Part shown: piece by piece, positions 25,558 to 33,505 of the stretch
Numbering within the stretch: the stretch's first letter is position 1
Layout: each line of letters opens with the position of its first letter
From: JBFWNG01 sp050251195
Lineage (GTDB): Bacteria > Bdellovibrionota_B > Oligoflexia > Oligoflexales > Oligoflexaceae
Direction: 5' to 3'
Assembly: GCA_050251195.1 (NCBI GenBank)
Contig: JBFWNG010000005.1
Span: 221,289-285,288 of the forward strand
Length of the DNA stretch: 64,000 bases
Notes under the pieces: model-generated
Databases searched by the model: none
What the model was told of the DNA's origin: nothing
What the model saw: the letters and a program-made list of their open reading frames with translations, nothing else
Position numbers and translations under genes: made by a program

Positions 25558-26004
25558 TCAACCTTCTGGAATGTTAGGTTCGACCAGCTGCGCGAGTTTG
25601 ATCAAGCTTTCTTGCCAACCTAAGTAACACATCTCAACTGGGATAACAGCGGGCAGGTTTTCTTGTTTAATGCGCAACTCCGTGCCGCACATCACTTCCC
25701 TAAATTGAATCGTAACTATGATTTCGCCTGGCAAGTTCGGATCTTCAAACTGATCTGTGCAACGGATAAGTTTATTTGGTTGAATCTCAATAAATGTTCC
25801 AAAAAAGCTATGAGATCCGCCCGTGGTAAAGTTGATAAAAGACATTTTGTAGCCGCCGCCGACTTTGAAATCCATGTTATGGACCTTGCACAAAAATCCA
25901 AATGGCGGTATCCAGGTCGCCTTCGCCATCGGATCGCTAAAGGCCTTAAAAACCTTGCCAACCGGCGCCTTAATCACCCTGTGAAGTTCTACGGAATTCG
26001 ACAT
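25558..26004 (-). CDS. SRPBCC / AHSA1-like domain protein
   Basis: The 148-residue protein shows VELHRVIKAPVGKVFKAFSD at its start (interrupted here for length), then ATWIPPFGF, GGGYKMSF and GWQESLIKLAQLVE, the hallmarks of AHSA1-type START-fold (SRPBCC) proteins that bind hydrophobic ligands. It lies 4 bp behind the tetR gene, with its AAGGAG overlapping the tetR 3' end, so the two are translationally linked. A likely role is ligand handling in the response sensed by the TetR protein. Confidence 0.85.
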   Translation of the reverse strand: MSNSVELHRVIKAPVGKVFKAFSDPMAKATWIPPFGFLCKVHNMDFKVGGGYKMSFINFTTGGSHSFFGTFIEIQPNKLIRCTDQFEDPNLPGEIIVTIQFREVMCGTELRIKQENLPAVIPVEMCYLGWQESLIKLAQLVEPNIPEG

Positions 26005-26008
26005 AAAT

Positions 26009-26620
26009 TTACTCCTTGGTTAAACGGTTATCCGGGAACAACAGATGTAGATAATTTTCTAAATGCTCTATCGCCATAACGGCATCCTTGGTCTTGCCGC
26101 TTGCCTTTGAGAGAATAAACGCTCCTTGAATCGTTGCCTGCGTGAAGAGCGCAAGCGATTTTGATGTCCAACGAGCATTTGGCGCATAAAGCGACTTGGC
26201 TTCTTCAATATCAATTTCCAGGCCTTGCGCATGGCCAAAGATGCTTTTCTCGCACGCCTCTTGAATTTTCGTAACCTGATAAGCTTCTTGAACCATAGTC
26301 CCCACTAAACAGGTAAACTCTTCCAACTCACCTTGAAGAATATCTTTGCGAAACTTGACATATCCAAGAAACCGATCGCGTGGGTCTTGCAAAGTTCGGT
26401 ACGGTGCTTGTTCAAAGAATGCGCTGGTGACACTCGACCAATGGTCAGCCGCTGCGACGGCGAGATCATCCTTTGAATCAAAGTGGTGGAAAAAAGCGCC
26501 TTTAGTCACTCCCGCTTTTTCACAGAGCGCCTCAACAGTCGTCGCCGAATAGCCTTTCATGCGGATGAGGCTTAAGGCTGCGTTCAAGAGCTTGTCTTTT
26601 GCGGACTGAGATTTCACCAT
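26009..26620 (-). CDS. TetR/AcrR family transcriptional regulator
   Basis: The 203-residue protein has an N-terminal helix-turn-helix (AALSLIRMKGYSATTVEAL, then CEKAGVTKGAFFHHFDSKDD), the classical TetR DNA-binding region at residues 14-60. A variable helical ligand domain follows (EEFTCLVGTMVQEAYQV). It heads the operon with SRPBCC and DoxX genes and most likely represses it through the palindrome at 26638-26655. The start may be ATG (26620) or the adjacent GTG; GAGGG lies just upstream. Confidence 0.9.
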   Translation of the reverse strand: MVKSQSAKDKLLNAALSLIRMKGYSATTVEALCEKAGVTKGAFFHHFDSKDDLAVAAADHWSSVTSAFFEQAPYRTLQDPRDRFLGYVKFRKDILQGELEEFTCLVGTMVQEAYQVTKIQEACEKSIFGHAQGLEIDIEEAKSLYAPNARWTSKSLALFTQATIQGAFILSKASGKTKDAVMAIEHLENYLHLLFPDNRLTKE

Positions 26621-26637
26621 GATCCCTCATAATGACA

Positions 26638-26655
26638 ATACCAACTAGTCGGTAT
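26638..26655. promoter_or_regulatory. TetR-type operator palindrome
   Basis: ATACC-A-ACTAGT-C-GGTAT is an 18-bp palindrome with one symmetric mismatch, centred on 26646/26647, 18 bases upstream of the tetR start. The ATACCNACTAGTNGGTAT form is typical of TetR-family autoregulatory sites. Confidence 0.8.
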
Positions 26656-26709
26656 GTTTGCAATGGACCTTTAGGCTTTTCTGTTAACGCCTGGAAAATA
26701 TGACATATT

Positions 26710-27858
26710 TCAGTTCTTGCCGTACGTCTTGCCGAGAAACGCAAACAGCTCTGGAGTCGCCAAACCACTCGAGGTCGTGGACATGATATTCCCAGCATTC
26801 TGTTCAACAACATACCAGCACTTTTGCGGATCCCACGAGGTGTAGTACTGGTCGTTTAAGCCGAGAATGTGCCCGAATTCATGCGGAAAGGTCCGGCTTG
26901 TGACGCCGTCAGAAACGTGGATAGAGTTATCGCTCCAGCGAACAAAGGCACGACCGCCGACGTCGTTGTCTAGGACAAAGGTGAATTTATTGTCCATCTT
27001 TTTGTCGAGCCATTTGATTCTGACTTGGAGGTCGTCATTTTTCCAGACCGATTCGATATATTCCGAGAGCGCTCCTTCGGCTTCTGCGAGCTGGCCGGAG
27101 AACAGAGGGACTTCGAGCACGCTGCCGCTAAACGTGGCACTTGGATATACGCGGGTTTCGAACCTAAATAGGTCCTTTGTGATCTGATCAACCCATTTCG
27201 TGAGAGTTTCCCCTGTCGATTGGCCGGTGAGAGTGTTCTTGAAGTCTGTGTACATCGGATTGGCTGCGATGACTTTGTTTTGCGCCGCGCTAAAATTTGG
27301 GGTTAGGCAGCCTTCGGTGACGAGGCAATCACGAATCGTTTCTTCGAGGCCCTTGAGATAGGGTGCCTGATCCCGAGTGATGCCGTAGTTGTAACCATCC
27401 TTGATGCGGATCTGATCGTCCATAAGGATGCCGCGCACGCCACCGTTAAGGTTTACCCAATTTGCGTCCACAGGCGTGTCTTTGATCTCCTTCCAGATGT
27501 CGATAAAGCGCTGCCAACCAATGTGTCTGCTCTTCCATTCATCCTCTCCTGGCTCAAATTCGAGTTGCTCTTGAACACTCAGGGCGCCAAGTTCCACCGT
27601 TTTGAAACCCGTTGGCGGGTGATCCAACATGAACTGGCGGATATCCTCGAATCTTTCGTCGAGAGCTTGGATAAGGGCAGTTTGTTCTTCCTGATAAGTG
27701 GATTCGCAGGCGTTGGCACCTTCGCTCCTCTGAAGTTCTAGGACGAAGTTTCCAAGGCTTGCAGGAAGGGCTTCGCTTTCGGGCGGGGGGACGACGTGGT
27801 TTTTGGCGCAAGCAAAAAGCGCGAAAGAGCTTAAGCAAAAGACTAAATATAGGTGCAC
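26710..27858 (-). CDS. Metzincin-type metalloprotease lipoprotein with Asp as third ligand
   Basis: The 382-residue product has a lipobox LFAC (Cys17). HEFGHILGLND at residues 326-336 fits HExxHxxGxxD, the zinc motif with Asp as third ligand known from snapalysin-like proteases, followed by QYYTSW. NIMS at 357-360 provides the Met-turn. A 300-residue N-terminal region, including a Gly-Gly-Val turn (NLNGGVRGILMDD), is unassigned and could be a propeptide or binding domain. The start is GTG at 27858 behind AGGA. The HExGHxxGxxDQY signature is shared with 38814-39905 and 58455-59663, but those carry a lectin-like tail and this one does not. Confidence 0.85.
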   Translation of the reverse strand: MHLYLVFCLSSFALFACAKNHVVPPPESEALPASLGNFVLELQRSEGANACESTYQEEQTALIQALDERFEDIRQFMLDHPPTGFKTVELGALSVQEQLEFEPGEDEWKSRHIGWQRFIDIWKEIKDTPVDANWVNLNGGVRGILMDDQIRIKDGYNYGITRDQAPYLKGLEETIRDCLVTEGCLTPNFSAAQNKVIAANPMYTDFKNTLTGQSTGETLTKWVDQITKDLFRFETRVYPSATFSGSVLEVPLFSGQLAEAEGALSEYIESVWKNDDLQVRIKWLDKKMDNKFTFVLDNDVGGRAFVRWSDNSIHVSDGVTSRTFPHEFGHILGLNDQYYTSWDPQKCWYVVEQNAGNIMSTTSSGLATPELFAFLGKTYGKN

Positions 27859-28043
27859 ATTATTCCTATAAGATGCCAGACTTCCTTACAGGGTACTTAT
27901 AGCACGAGCAAATCTAAAGCAATGGGATTAATGGAACAGCAACACTGGGCAGGGACCCTACCTGTTGAGGGTAATATATTTCGCGAATTGACATAACGTG
28001 GTAAAACTCGGGCACGTTCAAGAATCAACACCGGGCTCGAAAC

Positions 28044-28649
28044 TTGGAAGTAATTAAAGGTCTTATAAGCAAACTGAATACACAAAGCGACAAAAGGGCT
28101 CTTGCGCTGATAAATCAAATCTGTACCTATGGACAAGATGCAGTTGGTTTGCTTATCCGGGCCGCAAAAGATCCAACAGCGCCGCGTTTTCAAAAATGGG
28201 CGTTGCGAGCACTCGGACAGTCTAACCATGCCTCTGCGACGAAGACGCTCATTCGAGCGTTGCGAGACCCCAAAATGACCATACGGCAACAAGCGCTGAG
28301 GGCATTAAGAGACCAGGGGCGCCAGGAAAACGGAAAATACCTTGTTCCACTGTTGCAAGACCCCAGTGGTGGCATCCGGGAAAACGCAGCGGATGCTATT
28401 GCCGAATTAAAATATAAACCAGCAAGAACCCAATTAATAAAATGTTTGGAAGACGAGAAGTGGTATGTTCGTCAGCGAGCCGCTGTTGCTCTGGGTATTC
28501 TCGGCGGAAAGAATTCAGTTCCGGCTCTAAGGGCACTTGCAGCCTCCGAGATACGTAAGGTGGTCATAAAAGCGGCAACAGATGCCCTTGCGGCTATTGC
28601 TGGAAATTGCGTGCCGAAGGAGCGAGGTACCTCCAACAAGCTTCGATGA
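28044..28649 (+). CDS. HEAT-repeat (PBS lyase-like) protein
   Basis: About 201 residues of tandem 31-residue helical pairs (ALRALGQSNHASATKTLIRAL, ALRALRDQGRQENGKYLVPLL, AADAIAELKYKPARTQLIKCL, AAVALGILGGKNSVPALRALA, each trimmed), five or so repeats in all. HEAT repeats make protein-protein interaction scaffolds. No ATG exists at the N-terminus; a TTG at 28044 is the best start, an in-frame stop lies at 28002, and the ribosome site is weak. The gene could therefore be poorly expressed or slightly truncated at the 5' end. Confidence 0.75.
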   Translation: MEVIKGLISKLNTQSDKRALALINQICTYGQDAVGLLIRAAKDPTAPRFQKWALRALGQSNHASATKTLIRALRDPKMTIRQQALRALRDQGRQENGKYLVPLLQDPSGGIRENAADAIAELKYKPARTQLIKCLEDEKWYVRQRAAVALGILGGKNSVPALRALAASEIRKVVIKAATDALAAIAGNCVPKERGTSNKLR

Positions 28650-28833
28650 ATCCCCCGAAAACATGGGGCGCCGGAATCTCCTGCGCCCAAGGATACGTCC
28701 TCGCCTATGCTTGGACGGCAGCAACAATAATGCTGACCCAAGTTGCTGCGGCGGCCGCTAAATCAAATAATAGCAATGAAAATATTATGTGGGTAAAATA
28801 AGATATATCCAAAGACTATGAGGTATCTCAGAA

Positions 28834-29919
28834 ATGAAAGCGACAGTAAGTATTGCCTTCTTGGTTTCAGGCTCATTGATCATGGTCTCTGCATGCAGAT
28901 CGACAGATATATCAGATGCTAAAGTTACAAATGGCGTGGAAATAAGTGACGAGGAATATCCCTTTGTCAAACATTTTGGCGGTTGTACCGCAACGGCTTT
29001 ATCCTCCACTGTCATGTTAACCGCAGCCCATTGTGTCACTTCAGAAAACTACACCACGGATGCCATTCCCGACATACTTGGAGGGAAATACCAACTCAAT
29101 AATTATCATTACAGCGTGGACGCAGTTAGAGGTTATATGCATCCGGCAGGTGGCGATTTCGCGGGGCCGGGTGATTTGGCCGTTGGCATTTTCCCGAAGA
29201 ATACGTTTAACAATTGGGCTACGATTAGAGCCAATCCGATTCAGAAAAATGATCCGATTACTATGGTTGGATTCGGAAACAATGATAACGTGAATGAGAC
29301 AGGCTCAGGTAGAAAGAGAAAGGGAACCAATAGACTAGGCGGACGATTAACCGGTGGAATGAACCCCGGCATGCTGTTTGTTGGCGGGAACGCAGAGATT
29401 ATCGACGAATCCGGAGAAGATTCATTAACAGGAAAAGGGGACTCTGGAAGCGCGCTTTTCGCTGGAAGTAGTAATGAATTGGTCGGTGTAACTTCGGGAG
29501 GAGGAATTGAACGGGCCATCTTCGTGGATATTCATGGAAGACCCGCTAAGCTCTTCTTTCTATATTTAGAACGATTGGGGCTTGATATAACGTTGCCTGA
29601 CGGATTTTTAGACGACGTAAAAAATATTCCCTATGGTATCTATGAGGATACTGCTGATCCTCAGTGCAAGGCATATGTTGCTGGTGAAGAAACTGATGAA
29701 GAGACAAGCGGTATCACCTTGCAAGGATGTCCGGATGTATCCTACGAATATTTAACCTGCAGCACCACAACCTGTAAGAGCGACTTTGGGATCGCTCTCA
29801 AGAATTTTCAATACAAGTCCTTCACTCTTTCTGTAAGTGGGGCGCCTGACCGCGAATTTGCATTTTTTGAAGATGCTACACTACAGCAAGATATAAATTC
29901 TAGCGGTGAGGCAAACTGA
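28834..29919 (+). CDS. Trypsin-like (S1) protease lipoprotein with C-terminal extension
   Basis: The 361-residue product has a lipobox VSAC (Cys21) and an S1 protease domain: TNGVEIS at the activation region, TAAHC (His66), GDLAVGI (Asp114) and GDSGS (Ser204; the canonical last Gly is Ser). After residue 240 it carries a 120-residue Cys-rich extension beginning RLGLDITLPDGFLDDVKNIP. That extension is shared with the paralogue at 59801-60925 (RLGINIPLPDGYISDVENIP), including GxGxKRKG in the protease part. The extension's role is unknown. GAGG precedes the ATG. It is convergent with the deiminase-like gene. Confidence 0.88.
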   Translation: MKATVSIAFLVSGSLIMVSACRSTDISDAKVTNGVEISDEEYPFVKHFGGCTATALSSTVMLTAAHCVTSENYTTDAIPDILGGKYQLNNYHYSVDAVRGYMHPAGGDFAGPGDLAVGIFPKNTFNNWATIRANPIQKNDPITMVGFGNNDNVNETGSGRKRKGTNRLGGRLTGGMNPGMLFVGGNAEIIDESGEDSLTGKGDSGSALFAGSSNELVGVTSGGGIERAIFVDIHGRPAKLFFLYLERLGLDITLPDGFLDDVKNIPYGIYEDTADPQCKAYVAGEETDEETSGITLQGCPDVSYEYLTCSTTTCKSDFGIALKNFQYKSFTLSVSGAPDREFAFFEDATLQQDINSSGEAN

Positions 29920-29932
29920 GGGCCTTTCCGAA

Positions 29933-31057
29933 TTACTGATGAAGTCGTGGCACTCCGTTCCAAATTTGCTTTGTGAGACAATGAATGGCGCCGCCAAAAT
30001 CCGTCATTGTCAACGTCGGAATCTGCACGACTTGGTAGCCCGCCATTTGGTAGGCTTCCTTGGCGGCGGCGTCTGCGGCTCGGGCGCGCTGGCCTTCTTC
30101 CGGAGGAGTTATCCCGTCCTCATGGTAATCGGGCCAGTAGTATGAAGGGACGAACGCAATGTTGTTTACCAGAAGGGAGTTTGTATAGCTTTTGGTGCGG
30201 GCGTTATCTTGTGCTTCCTCAGCGTTTAGCACACGCGAAACTCTATAGCCGATTTCTTCGAAACGCCGCGCAACCTGATCGAGCATCGGCTTTCTATTGG
30301 GATTGAGAGAATCGGAGACGATCACTGTGGCGTTAGCGACAATTTTGGCGAAGATATCGATATGGCCTGTCGTCTCCTTGGGGAGAACGGGCAACCACTC
30401 CACGTAGTCGACTTCAAGGACACTTTTGAGCTCAGCCTCGATTTGGCCCTGAGTTAACGATGCATTTGCTGAAATTATCTTTTCGGTAACGAAAAGAACT
30501 CTTGTGGTACTGTCCACCATCAAATTGCCACCTTCCAGGATGAGATTGGACGTCACCAGAGGGAGGCCCAAAAGCGATGCAAACCGCTCACCTATAGCCC
30601 GCGCATGTTGACCGTCTTGATGTTGGTATTGGAATTGAACCAATTTCGCACTACCGTCCTGACCGACGACGACCTCTGGAAAGTAGTCCCTAGTCCAGTT
30701 GCTTTTATTGGGCATTTCGAGAGCCTGGAAACGACCTGAATCGAAAGACGCTTGGTGGCGCTGCGCAAACGGATTTCCGAAGGGAAGGATGAGATAAGCG
30801 CTCACATCAGGAGGCAGGTTGGCTAGGAGCTGGTCTTGGAAGCTCAGTAGGGGACGAAATGAGTCGACCGTTGAGATTACCACTGCCCCGGTTGGATAAC
30901 GCTCATCGACCATTCCTCTAGGATTGCCGGCGGTTTGATCGTCTAGGGCTGCACTTTGTTTGGCTTTGGTCTGACAGCCTGATCCTAAAAATGACCCGCA
31001 AAGAAGAAGATTAAAACAAATATTTAGACGAAGAATACGATTAGATTTGTAGACCAT
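29933..31057 (-). CDS. Peptidyl-arginine deiminase / agmatine deiminase-like lipoprotein
   Basis: The 374-residue product has a lipoprotein signal (lipobox GSGC). Landmarks of the PAD_porph/agmatine deiminase family are NWTRDYFPEVVV, LEGGNLMVD, TGHIDIF and DFGGAIHCLTKQ, with the catalytic Cys at residue 360. The agmatine enzymes carry GGGNIHC here; the change to GGAIHC and the lipid anchor suggest the protein-modifying (peptidyl-arginine) type or an exported guanidine hydrolase. The start at 31057 has GGAG upstream. It is monocistronic and convergent with the S1 protease. Confidence 0.85.
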   Translation of the reverse strand: MVYKSNRILRLNICFNLLLCGSFLGSGCQTKAKQSAALDDQTAGNPRGMVDERYPTGAVVISTVDSFRPLLSFQDQLLANLPPDVSAYLILPFGNPFAQRHQASFDSGRFQALEMPNKSNWTRDYFPEVVVGQDGSAKLVQFQYQHQDGQHARAIGERFASLLGLPLVTSNLILEGGNLMVDSTTRVLFVTEKIISANASLTQGQIEAELKSVLEVDYVEWLPVLPKETTGHIDIFAKIVANATVIVSDSLNPNRKPMLDQVARRFEEIGYRVSRVLNAEEAQDNARTKSYTNSLLVNNIAFVPSYYWPDYHEDGITPPEEGQRARAADAAAKEAYQMAGYQVVQIPTLTMTDFGGAIHCLTKQIWNGVPRLHQ

Positions 31058-31158
31058 CGGATCTCCAAGAATTGAGCGCATAACAAAATTATAGCTAAAT
31101 ATGAAACCACAAGCAAATGAGGTTGTCTCAACGGTTCCTAGCGCTTTCGGGGCGGGAT

Positions 31159-31365
31159 CTAACTGGCCGTCTTATGCTCAGTGCTTTCGGGAGTCGTTTC
31201 GATAGAAGTTCGCTCTTTGTCTTCCTCTGTCTGAGAAAGCTTTTCCTCTTTGCGAACGGAATGCTTATCTCTTCGTCTGTTATACGAGCGAGGGTATACT
31301 CCCCTGGAGTAATAGTTTATTCTTGAATTTCTGTCACCGACATGTCGAGGCTCGTACCAAAGCAT
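31159..31365 (-). CDS. Small basic/acidic cytosolic protein, unknown
   Basis: A 68-residue product starting MLWYEPRHVGDRNSRINYYS, behind an excellent AAGGAG(TCTTT)ATG ribosome site at 31365. The first half is basic and Tyr/Arg-rich; the second half is Lys/Glu/Thr-rich and probably disordered. It follows the SFPASDPPAW gene (31447-31749) on the same strand with an 81-bp gap. No family was recognised. The ribosome site is the main reason to accept it. Confidence 0.6.
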   Translation of the reverse strand: MLWYEPRHVGDRNSRINYYSRGVYPRSYNRRRDKHSVRKEEKLSQTEEDKERTSIETTPESTEHKTAS

Positions 31366-31446
31366 AAAGACTCCTTCTGCAACCACCGAGGTGCTGCAAG
31401 CTACGTGCCGGGGAGTTCTTTTTACCCGAAAAAAACATGCGTTATA

Positions 31447-31749
31447 TTAGTGGTGGAGAGAGCCTTGCCTCTCTTGATGTGCCCTTCGGGAACGAGAAGT
31501 TTCTTTTTGGTGCGGAGTGGAAAGATCGTGAGAGACCTGCCTCCGCGGGTACGATGAGATCCAAGCAGGTGGATCGCTAGCAGGAAAAGACTCGCGGGAC
31601 GCCTCGTCCACGACGTCTAATTCTTGATCGATTCTCTTGTCAAGAGGACGGGATGTCAAATGAATCTCCGCCGGGACGCAATATCCCATTCGCGCTAAAG
31701 GAATGCAATCCATAGACCAATAGCGCATGAAGGTTTGGCTTTCCTGCAT
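31447..31749 (-). CDS. Small protein with conserved DEASxESFPASDPPAW motif
   Basis: About 100 residues. The segment VVDEASRESFPASDPPAW matches a short motif that recurs in small, probably stress-related proteins of many proteobacteria, whose function is unknown. The C-terminal third is basic and low-complexity. The start is uncertain: ATG at 31749, an internal ATG at 31728 or a TTG at 31767 are possible, and none has a clear ribosome site. It is divergent from the LRR gene and may share a transcript with 31159-31365. Confidence 0.55.
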   Translation of the reverse strand: MQESQTFMRYWSMDCIPLARMGYCVPAEIHLTSRPLDKRIDQELDVVDEASRESFPASDPPAWISSYPRRQVSHDLSTPHQKETSRSRRAHQERQGSLHH

Positions 31750-31798
31750 AGTAGGTTTTCGGTACAATTTTGAATAGAATCAAAAATTGGAGCTACTC

Positions 31799-33400
31799 AT
31801 GAGGTTTTTCGTAATCGCCGCGATTATTTTTCTCAATAGCCAATCTGCCTTAGCTGACGACATCTTAAATACAGAGCCCACCACAATACAGGAATGGTGT
31901 GAAAGAAGGCAGGAATTCAATGAAGCCGTTAGAACAACAATTCAGTATTTCATGAACACTTACTCCAACGATTGCGAGGAACTTGATAGCAAGCTCAACG
32001 CCATTGAATATCTTTCCCTGCCAAGACAAACGGTGACGGACTTGAGTTTCATTGCGCCATTGGTAAACCTTGAATCAATAGATATTGCACTAAACAATAT
32101 TACCGACTTCAAATTTCTTAGAAACATGGCGAAGTTGCGAATGTTGGATCTTGAAAATGATGCATATGGCGGGCCCACTGTGTACGATTTCAGTGCTTTC
32201 GCTGATCTTACTGAGCTCGTGCAATTGAACCTCTATGGCGCGGTTCACTCTAACGACCTCACGCCGCTTCGTAACCTAAAAAAATTGCGATGGTTAGACC
32301 TCAGAGCAAGTGGCGAGGGTCTCTCGGACATAAGTGGTCTCGCAGGCCTTACAAACCTTAAGGAGCTTCAGCTTGAAGATCACAACGTTAAGGATTTAAG
32401 CCCAATCGCAACTCTTACGGGGTTAGAAAAATTAATTATCGAAACAAACGAAATACACCGCGATATCGAAATGCTTGAGCCGCTTCAAAATTTGACTCAA
32501 CTAGAGCTTTCCATCAGCAAAGATACTCAGGTTCACGATTATTCTCCTCTTTCACATCTCGGATCGCTAAAGAAGTTATCTATATCCTCAAATATATCCT
32601 CAACGGATGGAGGGGAACCCCGTGTACTGATCGATGATCTATCGTTCTTAACTGGACTAGACAAACTTTCGCATCTTCAGATATTTAACTTGAGAATGAA
32701 AAATCTGAATGGTTTGCCAGCTCTCCCTAACATTCAGGAAGTCTGGTTTGACGATAATGATCTCACCCATATTGACGGGATTGAAAAACTTGTAGGGACT
32801 CGACTGCTTATCATCCGCGGCAATCGTTTCACACATTTTCCAGCAATGAAGGCAATGGTAAACCTGGAGGAGCTCATAGTTTCTTCTAATCATGTGACGA
32901 ATATCGATGGACTGACTGGTTTGCCGAAGGTTAGGTGGCTCGATCTCGGGTACAATGAACTTGAACATGTTGACGTTCTTAATACCTTACCCAACCTTAG
33001 CGACCTGCTGCTCGACGAAAATAAGATCCAGGTCCTTCCCGATATGTCTCAGCTCAAGAGACTTAAGAGGGTTAACGCTGGTGAGAACAACATCCGCTCT
33101 ATCGATGGGTTAAGAAATTGCTATGCACTCGATGGACTTCGGATAGCTGGGAACCGGGAGTTAGAGGATATTTCGGCGCTCCAATACCTAAACCTTGGTG
33201 CGGTTTCAATCAGTAGAACAAGTGTTGCCGACTTTAGTCCATTAGCAAACGCCGATTTGGGAGAATTATTTTCGGCTGATGAAACCCCTTTATTGATGGG
33301 CGGCGTAAGAGCATCGGAGGAAAATTGTCCGACCGACGCTAGTGTTTCTAAGAGATTACGCGCCTTTTGTTTGGATGCACAAAGCCGTTTTCCGCGGTGA
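31799..33400 (+). CDS. Secreted leucine-rich-repeat protein
   Basis: The 533-residue product has a signal peptide (MRFFVIAAIIFLNSQSALA) and, from about residue 60 to 510, some 16-18 leucine-rich repeats of about 22 residues (LTNLKELQLEDHNVKDLSP, LPNLSDLLLDENKIQVLPD, each trimmed). These belong to the LRR_4/internalin-type class with NxI/xxL ends. A Cys-containing cap follows (EENCPTD, AFCLDAQ). LRR solenoids bind proteins, so an adhesion or recognition role at the cell surface is inferred. The ATG at 31799 has GGAG upstream. It is monocistronic. Confidence 0.9.
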   Translation: MRFFVIAAIIFLNSQSALADDILNTEPTTIQEWCERRQEFNEAVRTTIQYFMNTYSNDCEELDSKLNAIEYLSLPRQTVTDLSFIAPLVNLESIDIALNNITDFKFLRNMAKLRMLDLENDAYGGPTVYDFSAFADLTELVQLNLYGAVHSNDLTPLRNLKKLRWLDLRASGEGLSDISGLAGLTNLKELQLEDHNVKDLSPIATLTGLEKLIIETNEIHRDIEMLEPLQNLTQLELSISKDTQVHDYSPLSHLGSLKKLSISSNISSTDGGEPRVLIDDLSFLTGLDKLSHLQIFNLRMKNLNGLPALPNIQEVWFDDNDLTHIDGIEKLVGTRLLIIRGNRFTHFPAMKAMVNLEELIVSSNHVTNIDGLTGLPKVRWLDLGYNELEHVDVLNTLPNLSDLLLDENKIQVLPDMSQLKRLKRVNAGENNIRSIDGLRNCYALDGLRIAGNRELEDISALQYLNLGAVSISRTSVADFSPLANADLGELFSADETPLLMGGVRASEENCPTDASVSKRLRAFCLDAQSRFPR

Positions 33401-33505
33401 ACGTTTATTTAAGGGAAAGATGGTGTCTTTCTGGACATCATGTGAATCGGCAACTTTTGTCACCGAGCAGAGCCAGGGTCGTTGCTAAATGAGATGGAGA
33501 TAGTT

